64,000 nt of DNA from an uncultured Bacteroidales bacterium. Lineage in GTDB: Bacteria > Bacteroidota > Bacteroidia > Bacteroidales > Paludibacteraceae. The notes beneath the pieces are model-generated. The model made no database searches, was not told the DNA's origin, and saw only the letters and a list, made by a program, of their open reading frames with translations. The translations under genes and the position numbers were made by a program. Location: contig CACXYM010000001.1 in the NCBI GenBank assembly GCA_902771935.1, forward strand, positions 1 to 64,000, given 5' to 3'. Shown here in pieces: positions 16,513 to 24,582 of the stretch. Every line of letters begins with the position of its first letter. The first letter of the stretch is position 1.

Positions 16513-17757
16513 TTAGTTATTCAGTTTATCTTGCATTGCCTCGTACTTCTCATCCATATGCAGACGATAGTAGATACCTTTCAAGATAACCATATATTCA
16601 CGGTTCTCAGGAGCTACTTCAAGCGCTTTCTCGAAGAACGGCAGCGACTCTTTCAACTTTTCGCTTGCGTTGTTGAGAGCAGCCTTGTATGCTTTAGCGT
16701 CTTGGATATAAGCAGCGTCCTCAATAATCTTACCTGCTTGGTTGTAGAACACACGGCCTTTGCCAGCATATGCCTCTGCCAATTGAGGATTGATTTCCAG
16801 CGCACGGTCGTAGTCTGCAAGCGCAACATCGTTATTGCCTTGATTAGCATCGAGGTTACCTTTAATCAGATGATACTCAGCCACATTCGGTTCGCGCTCA
16901 ATAGCTTGAATCAGGTACTCAATTGCTTTGTCCTCTTGCTTGGAGAAGATATAGTAGTTAATTAAGTTCTGCAGGAACCAAGGCTCTTGCGGGAAGCGAA
17001 CCATTGCATCTTGCAGCACGCGTACTGCATTGGCAGTATCTTTCACTTCTTCCATATATTCCTGATAGAGGAACTGGTTGATAGCGATAGCTTCGAAGTC
17101 ACCGCCTTTCATATCTTCCAGCACAGCGATTGCCTCCGGATGCAACTTAGCCTGGATAGCGAACAGAGCTGCATAGTACTCATACTGCTGATAAATGGTA
17201 TCTTTCGGCATCTGAGCAAGCAGTTTCTCATCTTGCATCATCGGCAGGTCACGCATAGTCAGGTGACGCATAAACACGTTGTATGCGCCCTTGAAATCGC
17301 GCTGTTCGTTCAGATGAACACCATACTTGACAAATTCTTGGTTCTGATAGTATTCCAACATCTTTTTCGCAATGTTATTGCGAGTCTTGGTATCCACTAC
17401 TTCACGACCTTTCTTGTCCAGTGTCGGAGTCATGGCGATTTGGTCTGCTTTGATCCAGTAGTCATAGCTCTCCATGATGCCCTGACCAATCTTATCTTGG
17501 TCAATCGCCTGACCGATAAGCGCCATGCGGTTTGCTTGAACATCCTGTTGGTAACCGATAAGACCTGCTACAAACCATGTATTGGCTTGGTCCTTGGTCT
17601 CTTCGTTTGCCAAGGCAGCACCAATGAGTTGACGAGCTTGGTCATAATCCGGATCTTCGGACAGAATCAGACTCTTTGCCTTGTTTACGTTACCTTTTTG
17701 TGCCATGCAGCCAGCGCTTATCAGCACCAATGCTGCCATCAATAATGCTTTTCTCAT
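16513..17757 (-). CDS. Exported TPR-repeat protein downstream of gyrA
   Basis: A 414-aa protein with a signal peptide (MRKALLMAALVLISAGCMAQ) that may end at AQ or be lipid-modified at Cys17; the lipobox SAGC is weak. The rest is helical, with clear TPR units in the C-terminal half, for example AEYHLIKGNLDANQGNNDVA, ALADYDRALEINPQLAEAYA and LPFFEKALEVAPENREYMV. A TPR protein after gyrA is a common arrangement in Bacteroides relatives. Its partner is unknown. It lies 1 nt after gyrA and abuts ruvX. Confidence 0.85.
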   Translation of the reverse strand: MRKALLMAALVLISAGCMAQKGNVNKAKSLILSEDPDYDQARQLIGAALANEETKDQANTWFVAGLIGYQQDVQANRMALIGQAIDQDKIGQGIMESYDYWIKADQIAMTPTLDKKGREVVDTKTRNNIAKKMLEYYQNQEFVKYGVHLNEQRDFKGAYNVFMRHLTMRDLPMMQDEKLLAQMPKDTIYQQYEYYAALFAIQAKLHPEAIAVLEDMKGGDFEAIAINQFLYQEYMEEVKDTANAVRVLQDAMVRFPQEPWFLQNLINYYIFSKQEDKAIEYLIQAIEREPNVAEYHLIKGNLDANQGNNDVALADYDRALEINPQLAEAYAGKGRVFYNQAGKIIEDAAYIQDAKAYKAALNNASEKLKESLPFFEKALEVAPENREYMVILKGIYYRLHMDEKYEAMQDKLNN

Positions 17758-17758
17758 A

Positions 17759-20398
17759 TTATTCTTGGTTTTCGTTAATTATTTCACCATTTTCTTCATT
17801 CTCACCATTCTCATCATTTGCGGACTCTTCCTCTTTCGGAACGATACAGCCGCTTACGAGAGTATCATTACGTTTCTGCAACTCGATGAGTTTAACACCT
17901 TGTGCTGCGCGGCCCGTCTGACGAATGGTCGATATATCCATGCGAATTGCGGTGCCGGACTTTGTCATGAGCATCAGGTCATCATCATCCGTTACGGCTT
18001 CAATGCCTACCAAGTGACCGGTCTTATCGGTAATCTCGATAGTCTTAACACCCTTACCGCCACGGTTCGTTACGCGATAGATAGGATTACCTTCCTCGTC
18101 GTCAACAGGCGTACGCTTACCGAACCCGTTCTCCGAAATTACGAGAATGGTCTTCTCTGTTCCTTTCTCTACACAAAGTGTGCCAATCACGCGATCTTCG
18201 CCATCATTTTCCAAAGTAATTGCTTTCACGCCGCTTGCACCACGACCCATCGGACGTACGCCGCCTTCGTTGAAACGAACCACTTTACCGTTATACGAAG
18301 CCACTAACATCTCACTCTGTCCATCGGTAAGCGTAACGCCAATCAATTCGTCGCCATCACGCAGACCGAGAGCGATGATTCCGTTGGTGCGAGGACGAGA
18401 ATAAGCCTCGAGCGTCGTCTTCTTCATCAAACCGTTCTTCGTCACAAAGATCAGATAGTGATTTTGTACATAGTCAGCATCATTCAGACCCTTGACATTG
18501 ATACACGTGCGCACTTTGTCTTCCTTCTGGATGTTAATCATGTTCTGAATAGCACGTCCCTTCGACTGTTTGTTACCTTCCGGCAACTCGTAAACCTTCA
18601 GCCAATACAGACGTCCCATTTCGGTGAAGAACATCATCGTAGAGTGCATCGATGCTTGATATACTTTCTCAATGAAGTCCGTGTCACGAGCAGAACCAGC
18701 TTTGGAACCGATACCGCCACGTGATTGTTGACGGAACTCAGTCAGCGGAGTACGCTTGATGTAACCGAGGTGAGAAATGGTAATAACCATATCGTCATCG
18801 GCGTACATATCTTCCGGATTGAACTCGGTTGCCATCTTCACGATTTGCGTGCGACGCTCGTCTGCATATTTGTCTTTAATCTCAAGCAACTCTTCGTTGA
18901 TTACGTCGTAACGCATCACTTCGTTTGCCAATAACTCGTTCAAGTGCGCAATCAGTTTCTCCAACTCCTGATACTCGTTCTTCAACTCATCGATACGCAA
19001 GCCTGTAAGTGCGCTTAGACGCATATCAACAATAGCTTTCGATTGCAGGTTATCCAGATTGAAGCGTGCTTCGAGGTTCGTTTGTGCATCTGCCGGAGTA
19101 CGGCTGGCGCGAATAATACGAACTACTTCGTCGATATTATCAACGGCGATGATTAATCCTTCTAATATATGCGCACGCTCTTCTGCCTTACGCAACTCGT
19201 AGCGTGTACGACGAGTAACAACGTCCATTCGGTGGTCAACGAAGTTACCAATCAGGTCTTTCAAGTTCAGCAACATTGGACGACCATGTACCAACGCGAT
19301 GTTATTCACGCTGAAGGATGATTGCAGCTCGGTGAACTTATATAATTTATTAAGGACTACCTGCGCGTTAGCATCACGTTTCACCTCTATCACAAGGCGG
19401 ATATCACGTGTACTCAGGTCGCTGATATCAGAGATACCTTCTATCTTCTTGTCGCTCACCAGGTCACCGATTTTCTTTACGAGGTCGGACTTAACCACGC
19501 CGTAAGGCAACTCGGTTACCACAATCTTCTCGCGACCGTTAGCATCTGTTTCAATGTCGGCATTAGAACGAATGACGATACGTCCACGTCCCGTTTCAAA
19601 AGCGTCTTTCACGCCCTGATAGCCGTAGATAGTACCACCTGTCGGGAAATCAGGAGCTTTCACATACTCCATCAAATCCTCAACGGTTATATCTTCCACC
19701 GTCGGGTCTGCGATACGTGCTTTGCGGTTATTAACAAAAGCCACGCAGCCGTCAATCACTTCGCCGAGGTTATGGGTAGCCATGTTCGTCGCCATTCCGA
19801 CAGCGATACCGGTACCACCGTTAACCAGCAAGTTCGGGAAGCGACAAGGCAATACTGCCGGCTCACGCAGACTGTCGTCGAAGTTAGGCACCATATCCAC
19901 CGTGTCTTTCTCAATGTCGCGCAGCATCTCTTCAGCCAGCTTGCTCAAACGAGCTTCCGTATAACGCATAGCCGCAGCGCCATCACCGTCCACGTTACCA
20001 AAGTTACCTTGACCATCTACGAGGCAGTAGCGCATGTTCCATGGCTGTGCCAAACGCACCAACGTTCCGTAGATACTACTGTCACCGTGTGGGTGATATT
20101 TACCCATAACGTCACCGACGATACGGGCACTCTTCTTTGTCGGTTTGTCGCTGCTTACGCCTAACTCATTCATGCCGAACAGCACACGGCGTTGCACAGG
20201 CTTAAATCCGTCGCGCACATCCGGCAGCGCACGGCTCACGATGACACTCATTGAGTAGTCGATGTACGACTTACGCATTTCCTCGTCAATCTTGACGGGA
20301 ATAATCTTGTCATGTTCAGTCATGTCCAGACCTTCCACATTCAGTCCTTCAGGCTGACCATTCGTTTGCTCTAAATCTTTTTCGTTTTCGTTGTCCAT
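17759..20398 (-). CDS. gyrA: DNA gyrase subunit A
   Basis: The DNA-breaking subunit of gyrase, which introduces negative supercoils with GyrB. The 879-aa protein has the winged-helix region, the catalytic Tyr at residue 146 ([11 protein letters not shown]), a coiled-coil arm, and the C-terminal beta-pinwheel with the GyrA box form QSRGGIG. The C-terminus is acidic and Asn/Glu-rich. A charged extension of about 25 residues precedes the usual start. In the quinolone-binding segment, the Ser83 equivalent is kept (Ser107), while the Asp87 equivalent is Gly111 ([10 protein letters not shown]). It has a strong promoter at 20458-20489 and heads an operon running to cinA. Confidence 0.97.
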   Translation of the reverse strand: MDNENEKDLEQTNGQPEGLNVEGLDMTEHDKIIPVKIDEEMRKSYIDYSMSVIVSRALPDVRDGFKPVQRRVLFGMNELGVSSDKPTKKSARIVGDVMGKYHPHGDSSIYGTLVRLAQPWNMRYCLVDGQGNFGNVDGDGAAAMRYTEARLSKLAEEMLRDIEKDTVDMVPNFDDSLREPAVLPCRFPNLLVNGGTGIAVGMATNMATHNLGEVIDGCVAFVNNRKARIADPTVEDITVEDLMEYVKAPDFPTGGTIYGYQGVKDAFETGRGRIVIRSNADIETDANGREKIVVTELPYGVVKSDLVKKIGDLVSDKKIEGISDISDLSTRDIRLVIEVKRDANAQVVLNKLYKFTELQSSFSVNNIALVHGRPMLLNLKDLIGNFVDHRMDVVTRRTRYELRKAEERAHILEGLIIAVDNIDEVVRIIRASRTPADAQTNLEARFNLDNLQSKAIVDMRLSALTGLRIDELKNEYQELEKLIAHLNELLANEVMRYDVINEELLEIKDKYADERRTQIVKMATEFNPEDMYADDDMVITISHLGYIKRTPLTEFRQQSRGGIGSKAGSARDTDFIEKVYQASMHSTMMFFTEMGRLYWLKVYELPEGNKQSKGRAIQNMINIQKEDKVRTCINVKGLNDADYVQNHYLIFVTKNGLMKKTTLEAYSRPRTNGIIALGLRDGDELIGVTLTDGQSEMLVASYNGKVVRFNEGGVRPMGRGASGVKAITLENDGEDRVIGTLCVEKGTEKTILVISENGFGKRTPVDDEEGNPIYRVTNRGGKGVKTIEITDKTGHLVGIEAVTDDDDLMLMTKSGTAIRMDISTIRQTGRAAQGVKLIELQKRNDTLVSGCIVPKEEESANDENGENEENGEIINENQE

Positions 20399-20457
20399 TG
20401 TATAATGCTTTTATTTGTTATCAGTTTTCAACAAACCCGCAATACGGAATTTCGCGG

Positions 20458-20489
20458 CAAAAGTAGTGCATTTTTTTGATATATGCAAA
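20458..20489 (-). promoter_or_regulatory. gyrA operon promoter
   Basis: On the minus strand, TTTG (plus 20486-20489), 20 nt, TACTTTTG (plus 20458-20465), followed by the GC-rich start region CCGCG. The stretch 20490-20643 up to xpt shows no further feature I can support. Confidence 0.85.
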
Positions 20490-20643
20490 TTTTTTGCCAC
20501 TTTTTTTCAATTTTAAGCGATTTTTGTGCTTTTTAGTATAAATGTCGGTGGAACTTTCACCCCTATCTCAAATCGCAAATATCGCATGTAAGAACGAATC
20601 GCACGCTTTCCCTATACATTACCGCGCGCGCATAGACACACGA

Positions 20644-21219
20644 CTACCCCTCCACATCCATCGTGTTGTCAGGATTAAGACGCGTGATAGTCGCAAGAGC
20701 GTGATAGGTAATGCCGTGGTCGCGCAGGAACTGACCACCTTTGGCGAATCCTTTCTCACAGAGAAAACCCATTCCAATTAGCTTAGCACCCGACTGACGG
20801 CATAGGTCTATCGCGCAACCCGAAGCGTGACCGTCTGCTAAGAAATCGTCTATAAACAAAACCTTGTCTTCTGCCGTGAGATACGCACGGTCAATGCACA
20901 CCGTCGTGTTATCCGCACGTGTGAATGACCACACCCACGATTCCCAGGATGCATCCACCGTCTTCGGCTTACCTTTCTTAATAAATACTACCGGCACTTT
21001 CATTAGGTAACCCACCAAAATAGCCGGAGCGATTCCAGACGCTTCGATAGTGAGAATTTTATTGATGCCTTGATTTTTGAACAAGCGGACAAACTCTTCC
21101 GCGCAATGCATGAGCAGTTCCGGATCTAACTGATGGTTCAGAAAACTACCTACTTTGACCGTATTACTCGCTGTAATAACATGTCCTTCTTTTAGAATGC
21201 GTTCCTTCAGTTCTTTCAT
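20644..21219 (-). CDS. xpt: Xanthine phosphoribosyltransferase
   Basis: Converts xanthine and PRPP to XMP in purine salvage. The 191-aa length fits Xpt exactly when the ATG at 21219 (MKELKERILKEGHVIT) is used; seven extra residues from an upstream in-frame start are unlikely. It has TIEASGIAPAI near the N-terminal third and the PRPP-binding loop VLFIDDFLADGHAS, plus the C-terminal GFLCEKGFAKGGQFLRDHG. It has its own promoter and stands alone on the minus strand, divergent from the tonB-like gene. Confidence 0.94.
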   Translation of the reverse strand: MKELKERILKEGHVITASNTVKVGSFLNHQLDPELLMHCAEEFVRLFKNQGINKILTIEASGIAPAILVGYLMKVPVVFIKKGKPKTVDASWESWVWSFTRADNTTVCIDRAYLTAEDKVLFIDDFLADGHASGCAIDLCRQSGAKLIGMGFLCEKGFAKGGQFLRDHGITYHALATITRLNPDNTMDVEG

Positions 21220-21237
21220 GGTATAATATTTTCGCTG

Positions 21238-21269
21238 CAAAATTATTACTTTTTCTCGATATATGCAAA
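21238..21269 (-). promoter_or_regulatory. xpt promoter
   Basis: On the minus strand, TTTG (plus 21266-21269), 20 nt, TAATTTTG (plus 21238-21245). The leader before the ATG at 21219 is only about 12-18 nt, too short for a purine riboswitch. Confidence 0.8.
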
Positions 21270-21283
21270 TTTTTTGTCAATTA

Positions 21284-21315
21284 TTTGCGTATTTGCCGAA
21301 AAAACACTACCTTTG
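21284..21315 (+). promoter_or_regulatory. Promoter for the TonB-like / thioesterase cluster
   Basis: TTTG at 21284-21287, 20 nt, TACCTTTG at 21308-21315. Divergent from the xpt promoter, 15 bp away. The transcript would begin just before the first heptamer array. Confidence 0.8.
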
Positions 21316-21325
21316 CGCCGTCAAA

Positions 21326-21353
21326 GCACAAATCACAAACCACAAATAACAAA
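21326..21353. repeat. Degenerate 7-bp tandem repeat (YMACAAA), four units
   Basis: Units GCACAAA, TCACAAA, CCACAAA, TAACAAA fill the leader directly before the ATG at 21358. First of five such arrays in 2.7 kb. Confidence 0.8.
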
Positions 21354-21357
21354 TAGT

Positions 21358-21792
21358 ATGAAAAAACATTGCCTTATTTTATTCTTCATCATCTGCGCAG
21401 CACCCCTTATCGCGCAAGTGTCTGGGTTGTCTATTGACAAATCCGCTTACCGCGAAAACTATCAGGACGATGGCCAAGTCTTCACCATGGTTGAACAGAT
21501 GCCCGAATTTCCTGGAGGACAAGAAGCGCTGTTCCGGTATATCAAAGAGAATCTGCACTACCCGCCAACTCTTAAGGAAGAGGGTATCCAAGGACGAGCA
21601 ATATGTTCGTTTGTCATTAATACCGATGGCAGCATCTGTTGCGCAGAAACAGCCAAATCTACCGGTAACGCCCTATTGGATAGAGAAGCCATTCTTCTCA
21701 TCAAAAGCATGCCGGCATGGACTCCTGACTCGCAGAACGGCAAACCTATCAGAGTCAAATACACAGTCCCCATCGTCTTCAAAATCCAATAA
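21358..21792 (+). CDS. TonB C-terminal domain protein (energy-transducer-like), exported
   Basis: A 144-aa protein with a signal peptide (ends PLIAQ) and one TonB C-terminal domain: EQMPEFPGGQEALFRYIKEN, YPPTLKEEGIQGR, FVINTDGSI, and LLIKSMPAWTPDSQNGKPIR. Classical TonB has an N-terminal membrane anchor and Pro-rich linker to reach TonB-dependent receptors; this protein lacks the linker and seems to be a free or cleaved periplasmic domain, as is often seen in Bacteroidetes. The ATG at 21358 is chosen because the upstream in-frame sequence reads through the promoter and the heptamer array. Partner unknown. Confidence 0.85.
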   Translation: MKKHCLILFFIICAAPLIAQVSGLSIDKSAYRENYQDDGQVFTMVEQMPEFPGGQEALFRYIKENLHYPPTLKEEGIQGRAICSFVINTDGSICCAETAKSTGNALLDREAILLIKSMPAWTPDSQNGKPIRVKYTVPIVFKIQ

Positions 21793-21822
21793 ACCACAAA
21801 TCACAAACTACAAACCACAAAC
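21791..21822. repeat. Degenerate 7-bp tandem repeat (AAAYYAC), four and a half units
   Basis: Units AAACCAC, AAATCAC, AAACTAC, AAACCAC and AAAC start at the stop codon of the TonB-like gene and end 4 nt before the next ATG, so the array makes up the whole gap. Confidence 0.85.
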
Positions 21823-21826
21823 ATTT

Positions 21827-22210
21827 ATGGAGATAACTCTCTTGTTGGAATATAGTGAGCGTCGCCATTTGCGAGAGTGGTTAGAAGCCAATCACGCTAC
21901 GGCGAAAGAGTGTTGGGTGGCGATGTATAAGGCAAAGCAGTCAGCACTTCCTTGTTTGTCGTATATCGATGTCGTGGAAGAGGCGCTTTGCTTTGGTTGG
22001 ATTGACAGCACACTCAAGCGATTACCGGATGGGCGTCTCGCACAACGTCTTTCTCCGCGCCGCAAGAGGAGCCATTGGACCCAATTGAACAAACAGCGCT
22101 GCCGTGATCTACAACGCAGAGGACTGATGACCAAAGCCGGCAGAGCTGCAACAAAAAATACCTCCAAGCGACAAACTACAAACCACAAACTACAAACCAA
22201 TAAATCATGA
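21827..22210 (+). CDS. YdeI/OmdA-type protein, apparently truncated at the C-terminus
   Basis: A 127-aa protein. Residues 1-108 match the N-terminal part of YdeI/OmpD-associated family proteins (RREW-like start, CWVAMYKAKQSALPCLSYID, VVEEALCFGWIDSTLKRLPD, LAQRLSPRRKRSHWTQLNKQR). Proteins of this family usually run to about 190 aa; here the homology stops near GLMTKAGRA. The last residues (KRQTTNHKLQTNKS) are translated from a 7-bp repeat array, which also supplies the run into the stop codon. It may be a shortened but working protein or a decaying gene. The ATG at 21827 follows an array directly; the stop overlaps the thioesterase start (ATGA). Confidence 0.75.
   Translation: MEITLLLEYSERRHLREWLEANHATAKECWVAMYKAKQSALPCLSYIDVVEEALCFGWIDSTLKRLPDGRLAQRLSPRRKRSHWTQLNKQRCRDLQRRGLMTKAGRAATKNTSKRQTTNHKLQTNKS
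22171..22200. repeat. Degenerate 7-bp tandem repeat (ACAAACY), about four units, in the ydeI-like 3' end
   Basis: Units ACAAACT, ACAAACC, ACAAACT, ACAAACC at 22171-22198. Here the array is translated, giving QTTNHKLQTN. Confidence 0.85.
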
Positions 22211-23001
22211 ACTCTTACACTCACCGTTATTCTCTCACAGCGGCGGATATAGACACGCGCTACCGAATGACACCCACTGCCGTCCTGCTCTATTACCAAG
22301 ATTGTTTGGCGCGATATATGTCGTGCCTGAACCTTGCCGCTTTTGATGTCATTAAACAAAACCGCATCTGGGTAACGACGGAGTTCAATGCATGGTTTGA
22401 AGAGCAGACCGCACTATGGTCTGATGATATCGATGTAACCGTTTGGAATAGCGAAGTAGGCACACTACGCATTTATGCTGAGTTCCGCGTGCGCAGAGCG
22501 GATGGCGTAGAATTGGCGCGTGGCTTCGGATGTTGGACGCTGCTCGACACCGAGACACATCGTCTCGCACCACTGACGCCTATTCAGCCGCAACTACCCG
22601 TGCTGCCCGAAATGACATCCGATACCCATAAAAAACGCCGATTCGCTACCGATGGCATACAACTCCAGCAATTCGCGCACCAGGTCAATCCCATTAACCT
22701 TGATTTCAATGGACATGTCAATAACCGCACCTACCTCAATATCGCCATGCAGTCGGCGGGCGAGACCTTCTTGGATGGGTATGCTATCCGTTGCCTGACT
22801 ATCCATTGGCTCAAAGAGACTTTCCTCGGAGACACTCTCGCCTGCCGCTTGACTTTACTGCCTAACGAGACCGGCCAACCAATGTATCACTATTTACACA
22901 CACTCTCACGCAACGACTCTGAAACGGCCGCGCAAGTCTATTCCGAGTGGGTTCCACGCTCTGAGCAAATTGACATCTCCCTCCACGCACAAAGAATATA
23001 A
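22207..23001 (+). CDS. Acyl-ACP thioesterase (FatA/FatB-like)
   Basis: Releases free fatty acids from acyl carrier protein. The 264-aa protein is a double hot-dog fold of the acyl-ACP thioesterase family: the N-terminal half shows DIDTRYRMTPTAVLLYYQD, WVTTEFNAWFEE and WNSEVGTLRIYAEFRVRR; the C-terminal half has the signature NPINLDFNGHVNNRTYLNIA, with the Asp/Asn/His active-site residues, and YSEWVPR at the end. Length and layout fit bacterial members. It overlaps the upstream YdeI-like gene by 4 nt and is followed by a heptamer array. Confidence 0.9.
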   Translation: MNSYTHRYSLTAADIDTRYRMTPTAVLLYYQDCLARYMSCLNLAAFDVIKQNRIWVTTEFNAWFEEQTALWSDDIDVTVWNSEVGTLRIYAEFRVRRADGVELARGFGCWTLLDTETHRLAPLTPIQPQLPVLPEMTSDTHKKRRFATDGIQLQQFAHQVNPINLDFNGHVNNRTYLNIAMQSAGETFLDGYAIRCLTIHWLKETFLGDTLACRLTLLPNETGQPMYHYLHTLSRNDSETAAQVYSEWVPRSEQIDISLHAQRI

Positions 23002-23025
23002 AACCACAAACTACAAACCACAAAC
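23001..23025. repeat. Degenerate 7-bp tandem repeat (AAACYAC), three and a half units
   Basis: Units AAACCAC, AAACTAC, AAACCAC and AAAC run from the thioesterase stop codon to 3 nt before the next ATG. Confidence 0.85.
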
Positions 23026-23028
23026 ATT

Positions 23029-23958
23029 ATGAAAAAAGCTATCCCCATTCTCCTCCTAACCGCCATGTCACTGACCGGTTGCAGCACTTCTGAGCAACAA
23101 CTCCGCCAACGCGCTGCCGAGTTGTGTCAATACATCCCTGACCACGAGCTGCTCGAGGCATCCAAAGACTATATGACCGACGATTTCTATGCCCTTCTCG
23201 ACACCATGTTCTACCGCTTGCCACAACATGAGGCCATGGATCACGAGTGGTTGTATTATTTCGTCACAGGAAACGGAGGAACAATCGCCGATTACACTGT
23301 GACGGAAGTCCAACAATTAGACGCCACCCATGCTATTGCCACCATCCAAGTCCGCCAAAAATGGGAAGACGGCTCTTTCGATGAAAACACTGACATAGAA
23401 AATCACACCCTGTATATGGAGCGCGTCAAAGGCAAATGGCTCATCGCTGATTTCGACGAACACAAGGCCGATTGTATCCGATATATCGCCAATAACCGCA
23501 AGGAGCAAGCCGTACGAGCAGCTATCACCGATTACCTCCTCCGCGAAATCGCACCATCTTACCGGCAAGCTGACATCTGCATCCCTACGCTCATGATGGT
23601 CTACGAGACTGATTCGTGCGTCTGGGGCGACTTCTGGGTCTTCTGGTACCAACTCTCCGGCGATACGCTCAAGACTGTCTCAGGAGGCAATCATTCAGGA
23701 CTCATGACTTTGTCATGGCAGAATAACCAACCGCTTGTCACTTCATTCGAACAGGTTGAAGACGGAGCGCGTTTTACTACTTCCGCTAAGCGTATTTTCG
23801 CCGAGCATTTCGATGTCTATCAGAACATGCATGCCAATGAGAACGTTCGCGAGGCAGTGCGACAGGAACAACTGTCCGACTTCATCCGCCACAACAACCT
23901 CTCTGTCCGCTACTACCAAGACTATGGCTTCCCTGCCATCAAAATCAACGATAAATAA
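23029..23958 (+). CDS. Lipoprotein of unknown function
   Basis: A 309-aa protein with a clear lipoprotein signal (MKKAIPILLLTAMSLTGCST, Cys18). I do not recognise its family with confidence. The first half (DYMTDDFYALLDTMF, TEVQQLDATHAIATIQV, GKWLIADFDE) resembles DUF3828/NTF2-like periplasmic domains. The second half has Trp-rich strands (CVWGDFWVFWYQLSGDTLK) and ends VRYYQDYGFPAIKINDK. Last gene of the cluster; two terminator-like hairpins follow. Confidence 0.75.
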   Translation: MKKAIPILLLTAMSLTGCSTSEQQLRQRAAELCQYIPDHELLEASKDYMTDDFYALLDTMFYRLPQHEAMDHEWLYYFVTGNGGTIADYTVTEVQQLDATHAIATIQVRQKWEDGSFDENTDIENHTLYMERVKGKWLIADFDEHKADCIRYIANNRKEQAVRAAITDYLLREIAPSYRQADICIPTLMMVYETDSCVWGDFWVFWYQLSGDTLKTVSGGNHSGLMTLSWQNNQPLVTSFEQVEDGARFTTSAKRIFAEHFDVYQNMHANENVREAVRQEQLSDFIRHNNLSVRYYQDYGFPAIKINDK

Positions 23959-23973
23959 CAAACTACAAACCAA
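23953..23973. repeat. Degenerate 7-bp tandem repeat (AAAYNAM), three units
   Basis: Units AAATAAC, AAACTAC, AAACCAA begin within the last codons of the lipoprotein gene and run into the first terminator stem. Fifth and last array of the cluster. Confidence 0.75.
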
Positions 23974-24006
23974 AAAGTGCAGGTTTCCCAAAAACTTGCA
24001 CTTTTT
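23972..24006 (+). terminator. Rho-independent terminator after the lipoprotein gene
   Basis: A 10-bp stem (AAAAAGTGCA at 23972-23981 with TGCACTTTTT at 23997-24006), a 15-nt loop and a T run to 24007. Same stem core as the terminators at 8385 and 45979. Confidence 0.8.
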
Positions 24007-24017
24007 TCGCTACGGAT

Positions 24018-24047
24018 ACGCAAGGGATACGCTACCCTTGCGTTTTT
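24018..24047 (+). terminator. Second terminator-like hairpin
   Basis: A 9-bp perfect stem (ACGCAAGGG at 24018 with CCCTTGCGT at 24035) and an 8-nt loop, followed by T's to 24047. The left arm lies in a two-copy 11-bp repeat (GGATACGCAAG, GGATACGCTAC, from 24014). Confidence 0.7.
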
Positions 24048-24395
24048 CGTTACCAACCGCATTGTAACAAATGTAACAAATGTAACATAACATTTTCAGC
24101 AAGCACATTTCCTAAAACTCGATACACAAATTCGGCACTTTTATATCATTTCTCCGAAAAAACCATTCGTTTCTCACCCCATTTACCCCTTAAAATTTAT
24201 TAAAAAAAAATTTCGCCTGAGGGGTTCGGGGGAGTACTATTATAATATATATTATAATAGATATTTTTTTATGTCACACACACCTTACTCTTTTCCTATG
24301 TTACAAATGTTACAATTGTTACATTCACCCTTCATCACACACTACAATCCCCCCACCAACACTTTTCTTCCGCCTCTATTTTTTTCTCCGAAAAA
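24048..24395. other. AT-rich non-coding stretch with repeat arrays and a perfect palindrome
   Basis: No gene found. Contents: three TGTAACA boxes at 9-bp spacing (24063-24087); the reverse-complement form, three TGTTACA boxes at 9-bp spacing (24299-24323); a perfect 24-bp AT palindrome between them (24237-24260); and a direct repeat TTTCTCCGAAAAA near 24150 and 24384. It could hold operator sites or a structured RNA for the gene that follows; nothing known was recognised. Confidence 0.6.
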
Positions 24396-24427
24396 TTTGC
24401 GTATATGATAAAAAAGCAGTACTTTTG
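24396..24427 (+). promoter_or_regulatory. Promoter for the rubredoxin-like gene
   Basis: TTTG at 24396-24399, 20 nt, TACTTTTG at 24420-24427, then GCAGGCGG. The start codon at 24459 is about 25 nt past the likely transcription start. Confidence 0.85.
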
Positions 24428-24458
24428 CAGGCGGAAACACCTTTAATTATTATCTGTT

Positions 24459-24566
24459 ATGGAAAAGAAATTCATTTGCCCCATCTGCGGTTACGTTTAT
24501 GAAGGAGAAAAGGCACCGGATCGTTGCCCGCAATGCAAACAAATCGTTGAGTGGAAAGAGAAATAA
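24459..24566 (+). CDS. Rubredoxin-like 35-aa zinc/iron knuckle protein
   Basis: A very short gene with its own promoter. The protein [20 protein letters not shown] continues with [15 protein letters not shown]. It carries two CPxC knuckles: [10 protein letters not shown] and CPQC. This is the rubredoxin-type domain found at the C-terminus of rubrerythrin, here on its own, and would bind one Fe or Zn with four Cys. Free-standing copies occur in many anaerobes and may carry electrons in oxidative-stress defence. It lies 16 nt before the next gene and is probably cotranscribed. Confidence 0.85.
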   Translation: MEKKFICPICGYVYEGEKAPDRCPQCKQIVEWKEK

Positions 24567-24582
24567 GATTTGACAAAATACT

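Noticed and set aside
16987..17745. A 252-aa plus-strand open frame opposite the TPR gene
   Set aside because: Shadow frame within a conserved operon, with composition unlike a real protein.
20399..20643. A purine riboswitch upstream of xpt
   Set aside because: This stretch lies downstream of xpt; the real xpt leader is only about 12-18 nt.
21326..23973. CRISPR array
   Set aside because: The repeat unit is only 7 bp, degenerate and contiguous, with no spacers and no cas genes.
24048..24395. Replication origin in the AT-rich repeat region
   Set aside because: No DnaA boxes (TTATCCACA-type) and no dnaA, dnaN or parAB nearby.
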